A stretch of 64,000 bases of DNA from VXOZ01 sp965220045 (lineage in GTDB: Bacteria; Chloroflexota; UBA11872; VXOZ01), in assembly GCA_965220045.1 (NCBI GenBank), contig OZ244803.1, positions 3,313,993 to 3,377,992 of the forward strand, read 5' to 3'. Positions 1 to 8,371 of the stretch are shown piece by piece. The translations under genes and the position numbers were made by a program. A model generated the notes under the pieces. The model was not told where the DNA came from. It ran no database searches and was given only the letters and a program-made list of their open reading frames with translations. How positions within the stretch are numbered: position 1 is the stretch's first letter; the number at the start of each line of letters is the position of its first letter.

Positions 1-365
1 GCGTGCACCTCGTTGAAGACTTTCATCGCTTCAATCAAAGCAACGACCTGACCGGCCTCGACGCGGTCGCCGACCTGCACGAAAGCATCGGCCTCAGGAC
101 TGGAGCGGTCATAGTAGATGCCGTTAAAGGGCGCTTGAATCGCGGTGCGGCTCACCGGTTCCGTGGCGGGCGCAGGCGCACTGTCCACGGGCGCTTGGGG
201 CACGACGCCCGGCCGGCGGCGCAGGTACACTGCCGTGTCGCCATAGCGAATCTCGACCTCGCTGACGGGCGTATCCCGCAAGGCGTCCATGAGGTCGTGC
301 ACGCCTTTTACCCAGGCGTCGCCCTTATTGCTCGTCGCTCTGTTGGGATTCTGCTTCTCTGCCAC
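1..365 (-). CDS. accB: Biotin carboxyl carrier protein of acetyl-CoA carboxylase (partial)
   Basis: BCCP carries biotin between the carboxylase and transcarboxylase halves of acetyl-CoA carboxylase in fatty acid synthesis. The frame runs off the left edge with 121 codons visible. The biotinyl-lysine motif EAMKVFNE lies at the edge (family EAMKxxNE), preceded by the barrel segment DAFVQVGDRVEAGQ and an Ala/Pro linker. A TGA stop at 369-371 limits the start. GTG at 365 gives the usual short N-terminal domain (MAEKQNPNR); ATG at 290 would be a shorter alternative. The gene begins 9 nt after the fabF stop, so the two are very likely cotranscribed. The last residues lie outside the window. Confidence 0.9.
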   Translation of the reverse strand, partial: MAEKQNPNRATSNKGDAWVKGVHDLMDALRDTPVSEVEIRYGDTAVYLRRRPGVVPQAPVDSAPAPATEPVSRTAIQAPFNGIYYDRSSPEADAFVQVGDRVEAGQVVALIEAMKVFNEVH

Positions 366-374
366 GTGTCAGTT

Positions 375-1625
375 CTAGACCTCGTATCGTGTAAAGACCA
401 GGCTCGCGTTGTGCCCGCCGAAACCGAAGCTATTGTTCATGGCCGCATGCACGGCCGCGTTACGCGCGGTATTGGGCACGTAATCCAGATTGCACTCGGG
501 ATCTGGTTCATCATAGTTGATTGTGGGCGGGATCAGGCTTTCCTCGATAGCTTTCAGGCAGAAGACGGATTCCACGCCGCCCGCGCCGCCGAGCAAATGT
601 CCGGTCATGGACTTGGTGGAACTCACGGCAAGCCTGCCGGCATGCGCGCCGAACACCGCCTTGATGGCCTGGGTCTCCGCCCGGTCGTTGAGCGGCGTGG
701 AGGTGCCGTGGGCGTTGATGTACTGCACGTCGTGCGGCGAGAGCTGTGCCTGCTCCAGGGCGCTCTGCATGGCGCGGGCCGCGCCTTCGCCGTCTTCCGG
801 CGGCGCGGTGATGTGGCTGGCGTCCGCGGTCGCGCCGTAGCCGGCCACCTCGCCGTAGATGTGCGCGCCGCGGTCCAGGGCATGGTCCAGGCGCTCCAAA
901 ACCAGAATGCCCGCGCCCTCCCCAACCACAAAGCCGTCACGCTGCTTCTCAAAGGGCCGCGAGGCTGCCGCCGGGGCGTCGTTGCGCGTGGAAAGCGCGC
1001 GCATGGCGGCAAAACCGGCAATGGTCATGGGCGTCACCGCGGCCTCGCTGCTGCCGCAAACCATCACGTCGGCGTCGCCGCGCCGGATGGCCGCCGCGCC
1101 CTCGCCCACGGCGTGTGCGCCGGTGGCGCAGGCGGAGACGACGGCCAAATTCGGCCCGCGCAAGCCAAAACGGATGGAGATCGCCCCCGCCGCCGTATCG
1201 GTGAGCAGCATGGGAATGAGAAACGGGCTCAAGCGGCTGGGCCCCCGCGCGGCCATGACGGCGAACTGGGATTCCAGCGACTCGATGCCGCCGATGCCGG
1301 AGCCTACGAAAACTCCGATCCGTTCGGTGTTGTGCCTGTTAAGGTCGAGACCCGAGTCGTCCATGGCTTGTTGGCCCGCCGCCACCGCGTACTGCGTGAA
1401 GCGGTCCATGCGCCGCACTTCGCGGGCGTCCACGAACTGACGGGGATCGAAGTCCTTGACTTCACCGGCTATCTGGGCCGCGAAACCGTCCGTGTCGAAG
1501 CGGCTGATGCGCGTTATGCCGGGCGTACCGGCACACACGGCGCGCCAGGAATCAGCGACGGTATTCCCCACCGGGGTCACCGCGCCCATGCCGGTGACGA
1601 CTACACGTGAACGCAATTTACGCAC
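375..1625 (-). CDS. fabF: 3-oxoacyl-[acyl-carrier-protein] synthase II
   Basis: Condensing enzyme that elongates acyl-ACP with malonyl-ACP in the cytoplasm. It has 416 residues, the normal family length. The Cys-His-His triad is visible: Cys166 in VSACATGAH, His306 in INAHGTSTPLND and His343 in STKSMTGHLLGG, with Lys338 just before it. The C-terminal glycine-rich NNSFGFGGHNAS is typical. It starts with GTG (MRKLRSRVVVTGMGAVTP); AAGGAAA lies only about 3 nt upstream, so the ribosome binding site is crowded. accB follows after 9 nt, forming a fatty-acid synthesis pair. Confidence 0.95.
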   Translation of the reverse strand: MRKLRSRVVVTGMGAVTPVGNTVADSWRAVCAGTPGITRISRFDTDGFAAQIAGEVKDFDPRQFVDAREVRRMDRFTQYAVAAGQQAMDDSGLDLNRHNTERIGVFVGSGIGGIESLESQFAVMAARGPSRLSPFLIPMLLTDTAAGAISIRFGLRGPNLAVVSACATGAHAVGEGAAAIRRGDADVMVCGSSEAAVTPMTIAGFAAMRALSTRNDAPAAASRPFEKQRDGFVVGEGAGILVLERLDHALDRGAHIYGEVAGYGATADASHITAPPEDGEGAARAMQSALEQAQLSPHDVQYINAHGTSTPLNDRAETQAIKAVFGAHAGRLAVSSTKSMTGHLLGGAGGVESVFCLKAIEESLIPPTINYDEPDPECNLDYVPNTARNAAVHAAMNNSFGFGGHNASLVFTRYEV

Positions 1626-2223
1626 TTTCCTTGCAAAACCAGCGGCGAAACGGCCTTGGGAGATCGTTACTCAACCTCTCGTCAAGGTGGGAAACTCCCC
1701 TCCTCCACGACGGGAGAGGGCGAACCTTTGTTCCCGGACTGAGGCTAAGCAACGGCTTCCTTACAGACTACCCTCGGCTCGTGAACTCTCTTGGCTTCCG
1801 CTAGTGAGACTACACTACAGAGTTGTCGAATTCAACGCGGCGCGTTCCGATCACCCTTCGACAGGCTCAGGGCGAACGGATGAGCGTGCGCCTTTCGACA
1901 AGCTCAGGGTGAGCGGATGAGCGCGCACCCTTCGACGGGCTCAGGGCGAACGGGTAGGTGTCCCCCCTTTCGACTGGCTCAGGGCGAACAGATGAGCGCA
2001 CACACCCTTCGACAGGCTCAGAGCCTGCCCCGTACTCGACAATGGGGCGAGCGGTTTGGTAAGTGCCCTTCGACAGGCTCGGGGCGAACGGATAGGCGTG
2101 CGCCCTTCGACGGGCTCAGGGCGAACGGGACGCGCTGCCCTTTGACAAGGTGCGGAGAATCACAGAGGTTTCCTAAGCTTTCGGCGTAACTTTAGCTTTC
2201 GACGTAACTCTCGGTGGGTAAAA
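1626..2223. repeat. Intergenic region with clustered CTTCGACAGGCTCAGG repeats
   Basis: About 600 bases without a credible gene. From about 1853 to 2157 there are at least seven degenerate copies of a short repeat with core CTTCGACAGGCTCAGG followed by GCGAACGG, spaced 30-60 bases apart. One variant continues into GAGCCTGCCCCGTACTCG. The same family recurs near 24246, 25224-25345, 35831 and 46025, so it is a dispersed family expanded locally here. Its function is unknown. Confidence 0.8.
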
Positions 2224-3342
2224 TCACGCGCCCAGGAAGCGGCTCGCCAGCCACGGCGCCAGATCCAATTCAGTCTTGCCTTCCATGATCCACTTGGCGT
2301 TATATTCACCAAGCGCCACGGAGAACTTGAAGCCGCGGCCGCTCCAGCCGCAATCGAGGAACAGGTTCTTGTAGCCCGCAATGTAGCCCAGGAGGGGTTT
2401 CAGGTCGGGCGTATCGTCGTAGCAGGTCTGGTACGCGCCTTGAAAACGGCCGCGCTTCATCTTCGGCAGTCGCCGTTCGATCACTTCCGTCGTCCAGTCC
2501 ACCATCCACTGCGGCGGTACCGCGTTGGTGGGGTCGGGCTCGATCTTCACCAGCGGGTCGCGGCGGTCGCACAGCACGCGGAAGTGCTTGTTGTGCCAGG
2601 GAATGATGGCGAGGTCCACGCTGAACACCGGCGGGCGGTCGTAGAAGTCCGGCGGCTGGCGGTAGAACGACACACCGACCTGTGAGGGCTGAATCGGCAG
2701 ATGCAATCCCGCCGAGCGCGCCACTTTGTGGCTCCACGGCCCGCACGCGAGCACGACCGTGCCGGGCACGATCGCGCCGCCGGGGGTCTCCAACCGTTCG
2801 ATGCGTCCATTCTGGGCGTGGATGTGCGTCACCGGCGTGAACTCGCGGATTTCCGCGCCGTGGGCTCGCGCGCCGGCAACATACGACTGCATGGTGCGGT
2901 AGGCGTCCACATTGCCGGTCTCGCCGTAGAGCAGCGCCGCGCCCGCGCCCTCCATGTTGGCTTCCGGATAGAAGTCCTTGGCCTCGTCGAGCGTGAGCGC
3001 GCGGGCGGCGGAGCCATTCTTTCTCGCCCGCGCGGCAGCGTTCTCGGCTAATTCCATAGAATTGTAGAGATTCAGGATGCCGTATTTGAAGAATCCGCAG
3101 TCGCCGCCGATGACGTCGCCAAAGTTGTCGTAGATGTCGCGGGCGCGCACCGCCAGTTTGGCGATGGTGTCGGTCATTTCCGCCTGCTGGCCGCACATGG
3201 CGCCGGACATGGAGCTCGTGCCGGAACCGATGGTCTTGCGTTCGCAGAGCACGACCTTGCCCGCGCCGGCTTTCGCGAGATGATACGTAATCGTGGTGCC
3301 GACAATGCCACCGCCTATTACGACAACGTCCGCGGTTTCCAT
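2224..3342 (-). CDS. FAD-dependent oxidoreductase, DAO (glycine/D-amino acid oxidase) family
   Basis: Flavoprotein of 372 residues. An N-terminal Rossmann motif VVVIGGGIVGTTITYHLA (GxGxxG near residue 10) is followed by ERKTIGSGTSSMSG, the usual FAD-contacting region of this family. VLACGPWSHKVA and the C-terminal LFLDCGWSGRGFK match the second FAD contact. Members oxidise amine or N-methyl amino acid substrates; the substrate cannot be read here. Start ATG at 3342 has AGAGGAAGG upstream. It lies downstream of two deacetylases on the same strand, across a gap of about 180 bases. Confidence 0.85.
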   Translation of the reverse strand: METADVVVIGGGIVGTTITYHLAKAGAGKVVLCERKTIGSGTSSMSGAMCGQQAEMTDTIAKLAVRARDIYDNFGDVIGGDCGFFKYGILNLYNSMELAENAAARARKNGSAARALTLDEAKDFYPEANMEGAGAALLYGETGNVDAYRTMQSYVAGARAHGAEIREFTPVTHIHAQNGRIERLETPGGAIVPGTVVLACGPWSHKVARSAGLHLPIQPSQVGVSFYRQPPDFYDRPPVFSVDLAIIPWHNKHFRVLCDRRDPLVKIEPDPTNAVPPQWMVDWTTEVIERRLPKMKRGRFQGAYQTCYDDTPDLKPLLGYIAGYKNLFLDCGWSGRGFKFSVALGEYNAKWIMEGKTELDLAPWLASRFLGA

Positions 3343-3521
3343 GCTACTGCCGCCTTCCTCTCGTGCTCGGTAAGCTAAGGCCTGCCTGAAATGGCGTAAA
3401 GTATTGCCATTATTCTAGACGGAACGAGGTCGAGCCGCACGTTTCAGAGCGAGGAAGCGCTCATAGGTGCGACGTGCCACCTTTCCCGCAGATTTGTTCG
3501 CGGTGGTTGCGGAATTGGTTC

Positions 3522-4430
3522 TCAGTTATTGAGATGGTCCGCAATCTCGCGGTTGGTCGTGGCCCAGCAGCCGCCGGGCTTAGCCAGCGCGTGACGCAGC
3601 ACGGCATCTACCATGTCGCAGTGGGGATCGCGGGCGGCAATATCCGACGGATGACAGCACAGGCTGAAGATTTGCTTGTTGGCGTGGGCGTGGTCCACAC
3701 CGGCTTTGATGAGATCGATGAACTCCCAGCGGTCCAAGTCCATGTGCCGGAACGCCCAGATGGAGGTGATGCCCATGAGCGGGATTTCCAAGAGGCCGTT
3801 GGGGTAACGGTACGGTTGCAGCTTGTTGAGACTGGCGCCAAATGCCGCTTCCAGTGCCGCCGTGGGATGGTGCCGCACCTGGGGGTCTACGGGATAGTGA
3901 TAGTTGGCGGAAGCAAAGCGAAAGCCTTCGTCTTTCAGCACGTCTTGCACGTCCGGCACGTCGTCGAGCCCGCCTTCGAAGCCGCCGGGCGTGCGGAAGC
4001 CCTGGGGCCGTTCACCCAGTTTCTCTTCAATTGCGTCACTCGTTTGGCGGATTTCCTGGCGGATGACTTCCAGCGGCGTCAGACCCGCGGCGCGCCAGGG
4101 GGCGTTGGCGTAGACCTCCTGCAGGCCGTCAATCGTCTTGGCCTTCACGTTCACGTGGGTATAGGTATGGTTGTCGACGGCATGGCCGTCGTCCACGAGT
4201 TTCTTCAGGTAGTCAATGTCCGGGTCTTCCAGGGCGCTGCCGACCAAGAAGAACTGCAGCTTGACGCCATAGCCTTTGGCAATATCGCTCATTCTTTGCA
4301 GATACAGCTTGGTGCCCTCGTCTATCTCACCCTTGCGATGGTTCCACCGGGAGGTCCAGTAGGGAAAGTTGGGGGTCATCTCGATATCGAACGTGAGACT
4401 GAGAGCGAATTCGGTGCCGTTGGGAAACAT
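3522..4430 (-). CDS. Polysaccharide deacetylase family protein (copy 2)
   Basis: NodB-type carbohydrate esterase fold, 302 residues from the chosen start. Family motifs are visible: FDIEM near the N-terminus, the metal-binding DNHTYTH and FRTPGGFEGG. The start MFPNGTEF (ATG at 4430) is preceded by AAAAGGA at suitable spacing; the open frame extends upstream to 4553, but that stretch runs into the neighbouring gene and has no counterpart in the paralogue. It is a close paralogue of the next gene upstream, same length, aligned along its whole length, so it is a tandem duplication. The substrate is unknown; cytoplasmic location is inferred from the lack of a signal peptide. Confidence 0.85.
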   Translation of the reverse strand: MFPNGTEFALSLTFDIEMTPNFPYWTSRWNHRKGEIDEGTKLYLQRMSDIAKGYGVKLQFFLVGSALEDPDIDYLKKLVDDGHAVDNHTYTHVNVKAKTIDGLQEVYANAPWRAAGLTPLEVIRQEIRQTSDAIEEKLGERPQGFRTPGGFEGGLDDVPDVQDVLKDEGFRFASANYHYPVDPQVRHHPTAALEAAFGASLNKLQPYRYPNGLLEIPLMGITSIWAFRHMDLDRWEFIDLIKAGVDHAHANKQIFSLCCHPSDIAARDPHCDMVDAVLRHALAKPGGCWATTNREIADHLNN

Positions 4431-4507
4431 GTGAGCGTCCTTTTGAATTCGATTGCGCAAAGAATGCGAGCAGCGGGTGTTGCTATGCTGCTCTAATCCA
4501 CTTGCCG

Positions 4508-5416
4508 TCAATTCAGCGTATGCGCCACCATCTCCTGGTTCGTCGTTATCCAACAGCCGCCGGGTTTGTCCAGGGCGTAGCGCAGGACGATATTCAGCAT
4601 GTCGCAGTGGGGATCGCGGACGGCAAGCACCGGCGGATGGAAGCAGAGGCTCAGCACCTGCTGGTTGGCGTGGGCGTGGTCGATGCCGCGCTTGAGCACG
4701 TTGATGAATTCCCAGCGGTCCAGGTCGAGTACACGAAACGCCCAGATGTCCGTGATGCCCGCCAAGGGCAGTTCCGGCAGCCCGTTGGGATAGCGGGAGG
4801 GCTGGAGGGCATCGATGCTCGCCTCCATCGCTTGGTTGAGCACGTCCGCCGAGGGGCGCTTCTGTTGCGGGTCCACGGGAAAGTAGTACCGCGCCGAGGC
4901 ATACTGCATGCCCGCGTCGCTGACGACTTCCTGCACCGCGGGCACGTCGTCCAGGCCGTTGTTGAAGCCGCCGGGCGTGCGAAAGCCGGTGGGCGCGACG
5001 CCGAGCTTGTCGTAAATGGCCGTGGAAGTTTGTTGAATCTCACGCTCGATGCACTCGAGCGCATTGAGGCCGGCGGCCCGCCAGGGGGCGTTGGCGTACA
5101 CCGGCTGGAGTTGCGGGATGTCCTGTGCCTTAACGGAGACGTGGTTGTACGTGTGGTTGTCTACGGCGTGGCCTTCGGCCGTCATGCGCTTGAGGTAGTC
5201 GATGTTTGGGTCTTCCAGCGCGCGGCCCACGAGAAAGAACTGGAACTTGACGCCAAAATCGTCCGCCACGTCCAGCATCTTGCCCATGTAGAGCTTGCTG
5301 TCCTCGTCAATGGCGCCCTTGCGATGGTCCCACACCGACGTCCAGTACGGGAAGTTGGTGCACATTTCGATATCGAACGTCAGGCTGAGGCCGAAATCCG
5401 CTCCATTTGGGTACAT
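4508..5416 (-). CDS. Polysaccharide deacetylase family protein (copy 1)
   Basis: NodB-type deacetylase, 302 residues, same length as its neighbour. Motifs: FDIEM, VDNHTYNHV and FRTPGGFNNG, the same arrangement as copy 2. ATG at 5416 (MYPNGADFG) has CAGGAG at ideal spacing; the open frame extends to 5461 without a better site. The two copies differ mostly in the middle and share the terminal block GGCW.TTN.E. No signal peptide or membrane helix is seen. Together with the FAD oxidoreductase this may be a small catabolic cluster; the pathway is not recognised. Confidence 0.85.
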   Translation of the reverse strand: MYPNGADFGLSLTFDIEMCTNFPYWTSVWDHRKGAIDEDSKLYMGKMLDVADDFGVKFQFFLVGRALEDPNIDYLKRMTAEGHAVDNHTYNHVSVKAQDIPQLQPVYANAPWRAAGLNALECIEREIQQTSTAIYDKLGVAPTGFRTPGGFNNGLDDVPAVQEVVSDAGMQYASARYYFPVDPQQKRPSADVLNQAMEASIDALQPSRYPNGLPELPLAGITDIWAFRVLDLDRWEFINVLKRGIDHAHANQQVLSLCFHPPVLAVRDPHCDMLNIVLRYALDKPGGCWITTNQEMVAHTLN

Positions 5417-5577
5417 TCGTACGCTCCTGGTGTCCATGGAATGTGCTTGGCCGAGTCTCATTGGTAACCTGGCTAATTCTGGTTAGCTGCCAGGCTATTG
5501 CGGGATACTTGCGCTGGCTCAAACGATCTGAAGCAGGCGGACTGGTCGAACTGGAGACATGTCGGGAGAAGCTTCTA

Positions 5578-5928
5578 CTACGGGAACAGCTTGAGCACCG
5601 CGATGATAAGACCCGCTACAGCAAACATCATTGTGCCTAAGCGGATCGTCATGCGTAGTTCCAGTTCACGCAGTTTCGCATCGGTTCGTTGCTCAAGTGC
5701 TTGCAGGTTAGCCTTGGTCTCCTCTCGGAGGGCGTGAATCTGCGCTGTGGTTTCCTCTCGGAGGGCCCGAATCTGCACTGTGGTCTGCTGACTGAGAGCT
5801 TCTATATCCGACTTGGTGGCCACAGTGTCGCGGGCTTCGCCAACAGTCTCGATCAGGGTCTCAGCTTGCGCCTCGTCGAAACCCACGCCCATCAGTGCCT
5901 TTATCGCTTTATGGGTGTCAACACTCAT
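5578..5928 (-). CDS. Coiled-coil protein with C-terminal membrane anchor
   Basis: Small protein of 116 residues. Residues 40-90 are heptad-rich with a repeated unit (QIRALREETTAQIHALREET, then a third partial copy), predicting a coiled coil. The last 20 residues (GTMMFAVAGLIIAVLKLF) form one transmembrane helix. The layout resembles small coiled-coil membrane proteins of the CCDC90/DUF1640 type, an identification from architecture only. The N-terminus (MSVDTHKAIKALMGVGFDEA) is amphipathic. It is a single gene, not overlapping its neighbours. Function unknown. Confidence 0.7.
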   Translation of the reverse strand: MSVDTHKAIKALMGVGFDEAQAETLIETVGEARDTVATKSDIEALSQQTTVQIRALREETTAQIHALREETKANLQALEQRTDAKLRELELRMTIRLGTMMFAVAGLIIAVLKLFP

Positions 5929-6085
5929 CCCTGTTCACTTTCAGCACTCATCCAAACTCTAGCTATTCACTTTCCGAGGCTACAGAAACACTCCAGGCGC
6001 TCCTGCACTGCCACCATGTGCGCCCATTATACTCACCAATCTAGAAACAGGAGAAGCCTCATCGCTCCATACAGCACTGTGGGAC

Positions 6086-6346
6086 CTAACGCGACTCAAG
6101 GATGAACTTAATCGCCGTTCGCTCGCCGTTCTCCACCGTCACTTCGATGAACGCGGGGACGCAGATGAGGTCGATGCCACTCGGCGCCAAATAGCCGCGC
6201 GCAATGACGATAGATTTAATGGCCTGGTTCACCGCTCCCGCGCCGATTGCCTGGACCTCGGCCCGTCCGGATTCCCGCACCACGCCGGCGATTGCGCCGG
6301 CCACCGCCGTCGGCTTGGATTGTGACGCTACCTTTAGGATCTCCAT
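6086..6346 (-). CDS. spoVS: Stage V sporulation protein S family (SpoVS)
   Basis: An 86-residue SpoVS/Alba-like protein beginning MEILKVASQSKPTAVAGAIA and containing GAGAVNQAIKSIVIARGYL and the terminal IKFILESR, nearly diagnostic of the family. ATG at 6346 follows GGAGGGGGAG; an in-frame upstream ATG at 6379 lacks a site. In Bacillus and Thermus-type genomes spoVS lies near rny, as here (rny is just upstream on the same strand, about 185 bases away). Presence does not imply sporulation, since the family occurs widely in non-sporulating bacteria; a nucleic-acid-binding role is inferred from the Alba-like fold. Confidence 0.92.
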   Translation of the reverse strand: MEILKVASQSKPTAVAGAIAGVVRESGRAEVQAIGAGAVNQAIKSIVIARGYLAPSGIDLICVPAFIEVTVENGERTAIKFILESR

Positions 6347-6531
6347 TTGCTCCCCCTCCGGCTCCAGTGTAGAGTGCAACGATTGTCGCCCAGGTGGGCC
6401 AGAGCAATAATTCGCAATTCGCCTCGCCTATGCCCGCACTCCTCATGCGCCGCTGCCGCGCCTCGGTGCGCGGCAGGAACCGAGCCTGCGTTCTGCTCAG
6501 CGGCGGCCTCGCGGGCCCGACTTCCCAGTTT

Positions 6532-8061
6532 TTACTTTGCGTACCCTACTACTCGTGTCTCTCGGATCAAAGTAACCTTGACCTGGCCTGGATAATCCAG
6601 CGTCTCTTCGATCTGCTTGCAGATGTCGCGCGAGAGGCGGACGGCGCCCAACTCGTCAATCTCATCGGGCCGCACCATGATGCGCACTTCGCGCCCGGCC
6701 TGGATCGCATACGATTTCTCCACGCCGGAGAAGGAATTGGCCACGGATTCCAGGGCCCGCAGGCGCTGCATGTACCGCTCGATCGAGTCCCGCCGCGCGC
6801 CCGGCCGCGAGGCAGAAATGGCATCCGCCGCCGATACGATGAAGGCCTCCACCGTGCGGGGTTCCTCATCGTTATGGTGAGCGGCAACGGCGTGAATGAT
6901 CTTGGGTGACTGGTTGTACCGGCGCGCCATCTCCGCACCCACCAGCGCGTGGGGGCCTTCCATGTCGGCGTCCACCGCTTTGCCGATGTCGTGCAACAGG
7001 CCGGCTCGCCGGGCGACGTTTACGTCGGCGCCGATTTCCGAAGCCATACTGGCGGCCAATTGCGCCACCTCGACACTGTGCGCCAGCACGTTCTGGCCGT
7101 AGCTGGAGCGGTAGCGGAGTCGGCCGATGAGGCGGACTAACTCCGCGGGCAGACCGCGCACCTGCGCCAGGTCCGCCGCCTGCTCTCCCTCCTCCCAGAT
7201 TGTGTCTTCAATTTCCTTGTCGGCTTTGCCCACCATCTCCTCAATGCGGGCGGGGTGGATGCGCCCATCCTGGATGAGGCGGGTCAGGGCCAGGCGGGCC
7301 ACCTCCCGCCGCACGGGATCATGGGCCGAGAGCACCACCGCTTCGGGCGTATCGTCAATGATGAGGTCGACGCCGGTCAGGAGTTCCAGGGCGCGGATGT
7401 TGCGCCCCTCCCGGCCGATGATGCGGCCCTTCATCTCCTCATTGGGCAAAGTGACGACCGAAACCGTCGATTCCACGGTATGGTCGGCGGCCAGCCGCTG
7501 GATGGCGGTTGCGATGACCCGGCGCGCGCTGCGCTCCGAATCTTCGCGGGCAGACGCCTCAAGTTGCTTGATCATGCGGGTGCATTCTTCGCGCACCTCC
7601 TCTTCGATGCTCTTGGTGAGCACCTCTTTGGCCTCGTCGGCCGTCATTTGGGCGATGCGCTCGAGTTCGCTGATCTGCTTCTGGCGCAGGTCATTGACTG
7701 CTTCCCGTTCGCGTTCAACGCGCCGCTCCGAATCGCCGACCTTCTTCTCCCGGCGTTCGGACTGCGTGGTGCGCTGGTCCAGCGTCTCCTCTCGCTGTTG
7801 CAGGCGGCGCTCCGTGCGCGTGAGTTCGCCGCGCCACCGTCCAATCTCGTCCTCTGCCCTGGTCTTGAGCTTAAGGGCTTCATCCTTTGCTTCTACGACT
7901 AGCTGTTTGCGTGTTGTCTCTGCATCCTCCAAGAGCCTCTGTGCTTCAGCCGCTGCCGCCTGCGTGTTCCGATGTTGGATCAACCGTTGAGTCCAATAAC
8001 CGACTACAAAAGCTCCAGGTATTAGGATAAGCAGAGGCACGACAAGCATCCATTGCTCCAT
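6532..8061 (-). CDS. rny: Ribonuclease Y
   Basis: Membrane-anchored endoribonuclease that starts mRNA decay. Order: one N-terminal transmembrane helix (WMLVVPLLILIPGAFVVGY), a long charged coiled coil to about residue 190, a KH domain with GREGRNI near residue 216, and an HD domain with HDIGKA near residue 357. The C-terminus VTLIRETRVVGYAK is family-typical. The chosen ATG at 8061 (MEQWMLVV) has AGAGGAAGG upstream and gives 509 residues; ATG at 8085 lacks a binding site. Followed by spoVS on the same strand. Confidence 0.95.
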   Translation of the reverse strand: MEQWMLVVPLLILIPGAFVVGYWTQRLIQHRNTQAAAAEAQRLLEDAETTRKQLVVEAKDEALKLKTRAEDEIGRWRGELTRTERRLQQREETLDQRTTQSERREKKVGDSERRVEREREAVNDLRQKQISELERIAQMTADEAKEVLTKSIEEEVREECTRMIKQLEASAREDSERSARRVIATAIQRLAADHTVESTVSVVTLPNEEMKGRIIGREGRNIRALELLTGVDLIIDDTPEAVVLSAHDPVRREVARLALTRLIQDGRIHPARIEEMVGKADKEIEDTIWEEGEQAADLAQVRGLPAELVRLIGRLRYRSSYGQNVLAHSVEVAQLAASMASEIGADVNVARRAGLLHDIGKAVDADMEGPHALVGAEMARRYNQSPKIIHAVAAHHNDEEPRTVEAFIVSAADAISASRPGARRDSIERYMQRLRALESVANSFSGVEKSYAIQAGREVRIMVRPDEIDELGAVRLSRDICKQIEETLDYPGQVKVTLIRETRVVGYAK

Positions 8062-8304
8062 GCCTTTTGCCTTCCTCTCTGCCATACCATGTAAGAAAGC
8101 GAATCATATCTGATACCCAACTGGCATTTATGCCTTAATTCTGAGTGAGTATGTACTGTTTGCGTACGTATAATCACCCAACCTAACGGTACTAAGTTGC
8201 CGTTCCGCTGTCAACGCGTTGAAGGCATGTTGGCAGGCGGGTAGACCCCGCACAGGCGAGCAATATTCCTGCAAAAGGCGCACAGAGAATCGTCGGGAAA
8301 AATA

Positions 8305-8338
8305 AGAACTGGGCGGGTCGTTCAACCCGCCCAGTTCT
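8305..8338 (-). terminator. Intrinsic terminator after the first substrate-binding protein
   Basis: A perfect 14-bp stem (AGAACTGGGCGGGT and its complement) with a 6-base loop. On the minus strand it is followed by a T-rich run (TTATTTTTCCC). It lies 34 bases past the stop of the gene ending at 8372. A close copy of this hairpin follows the paralogue at 9943-9974. Confidence 0.85.
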
Positions 8339-8371
8339 GTCGCTTTGCTCAGAAGCAAAGGGAAGTGCCGC

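Noticed and set aside
3..1610. Long plus-strand open frame of 535 codons opposite fabF and accB
   Set aside because: It mirrors the codon pattern of fabF on the other strand, has no family motif and no ribosome binding site; high GC leaves the antisense frame open by chance.
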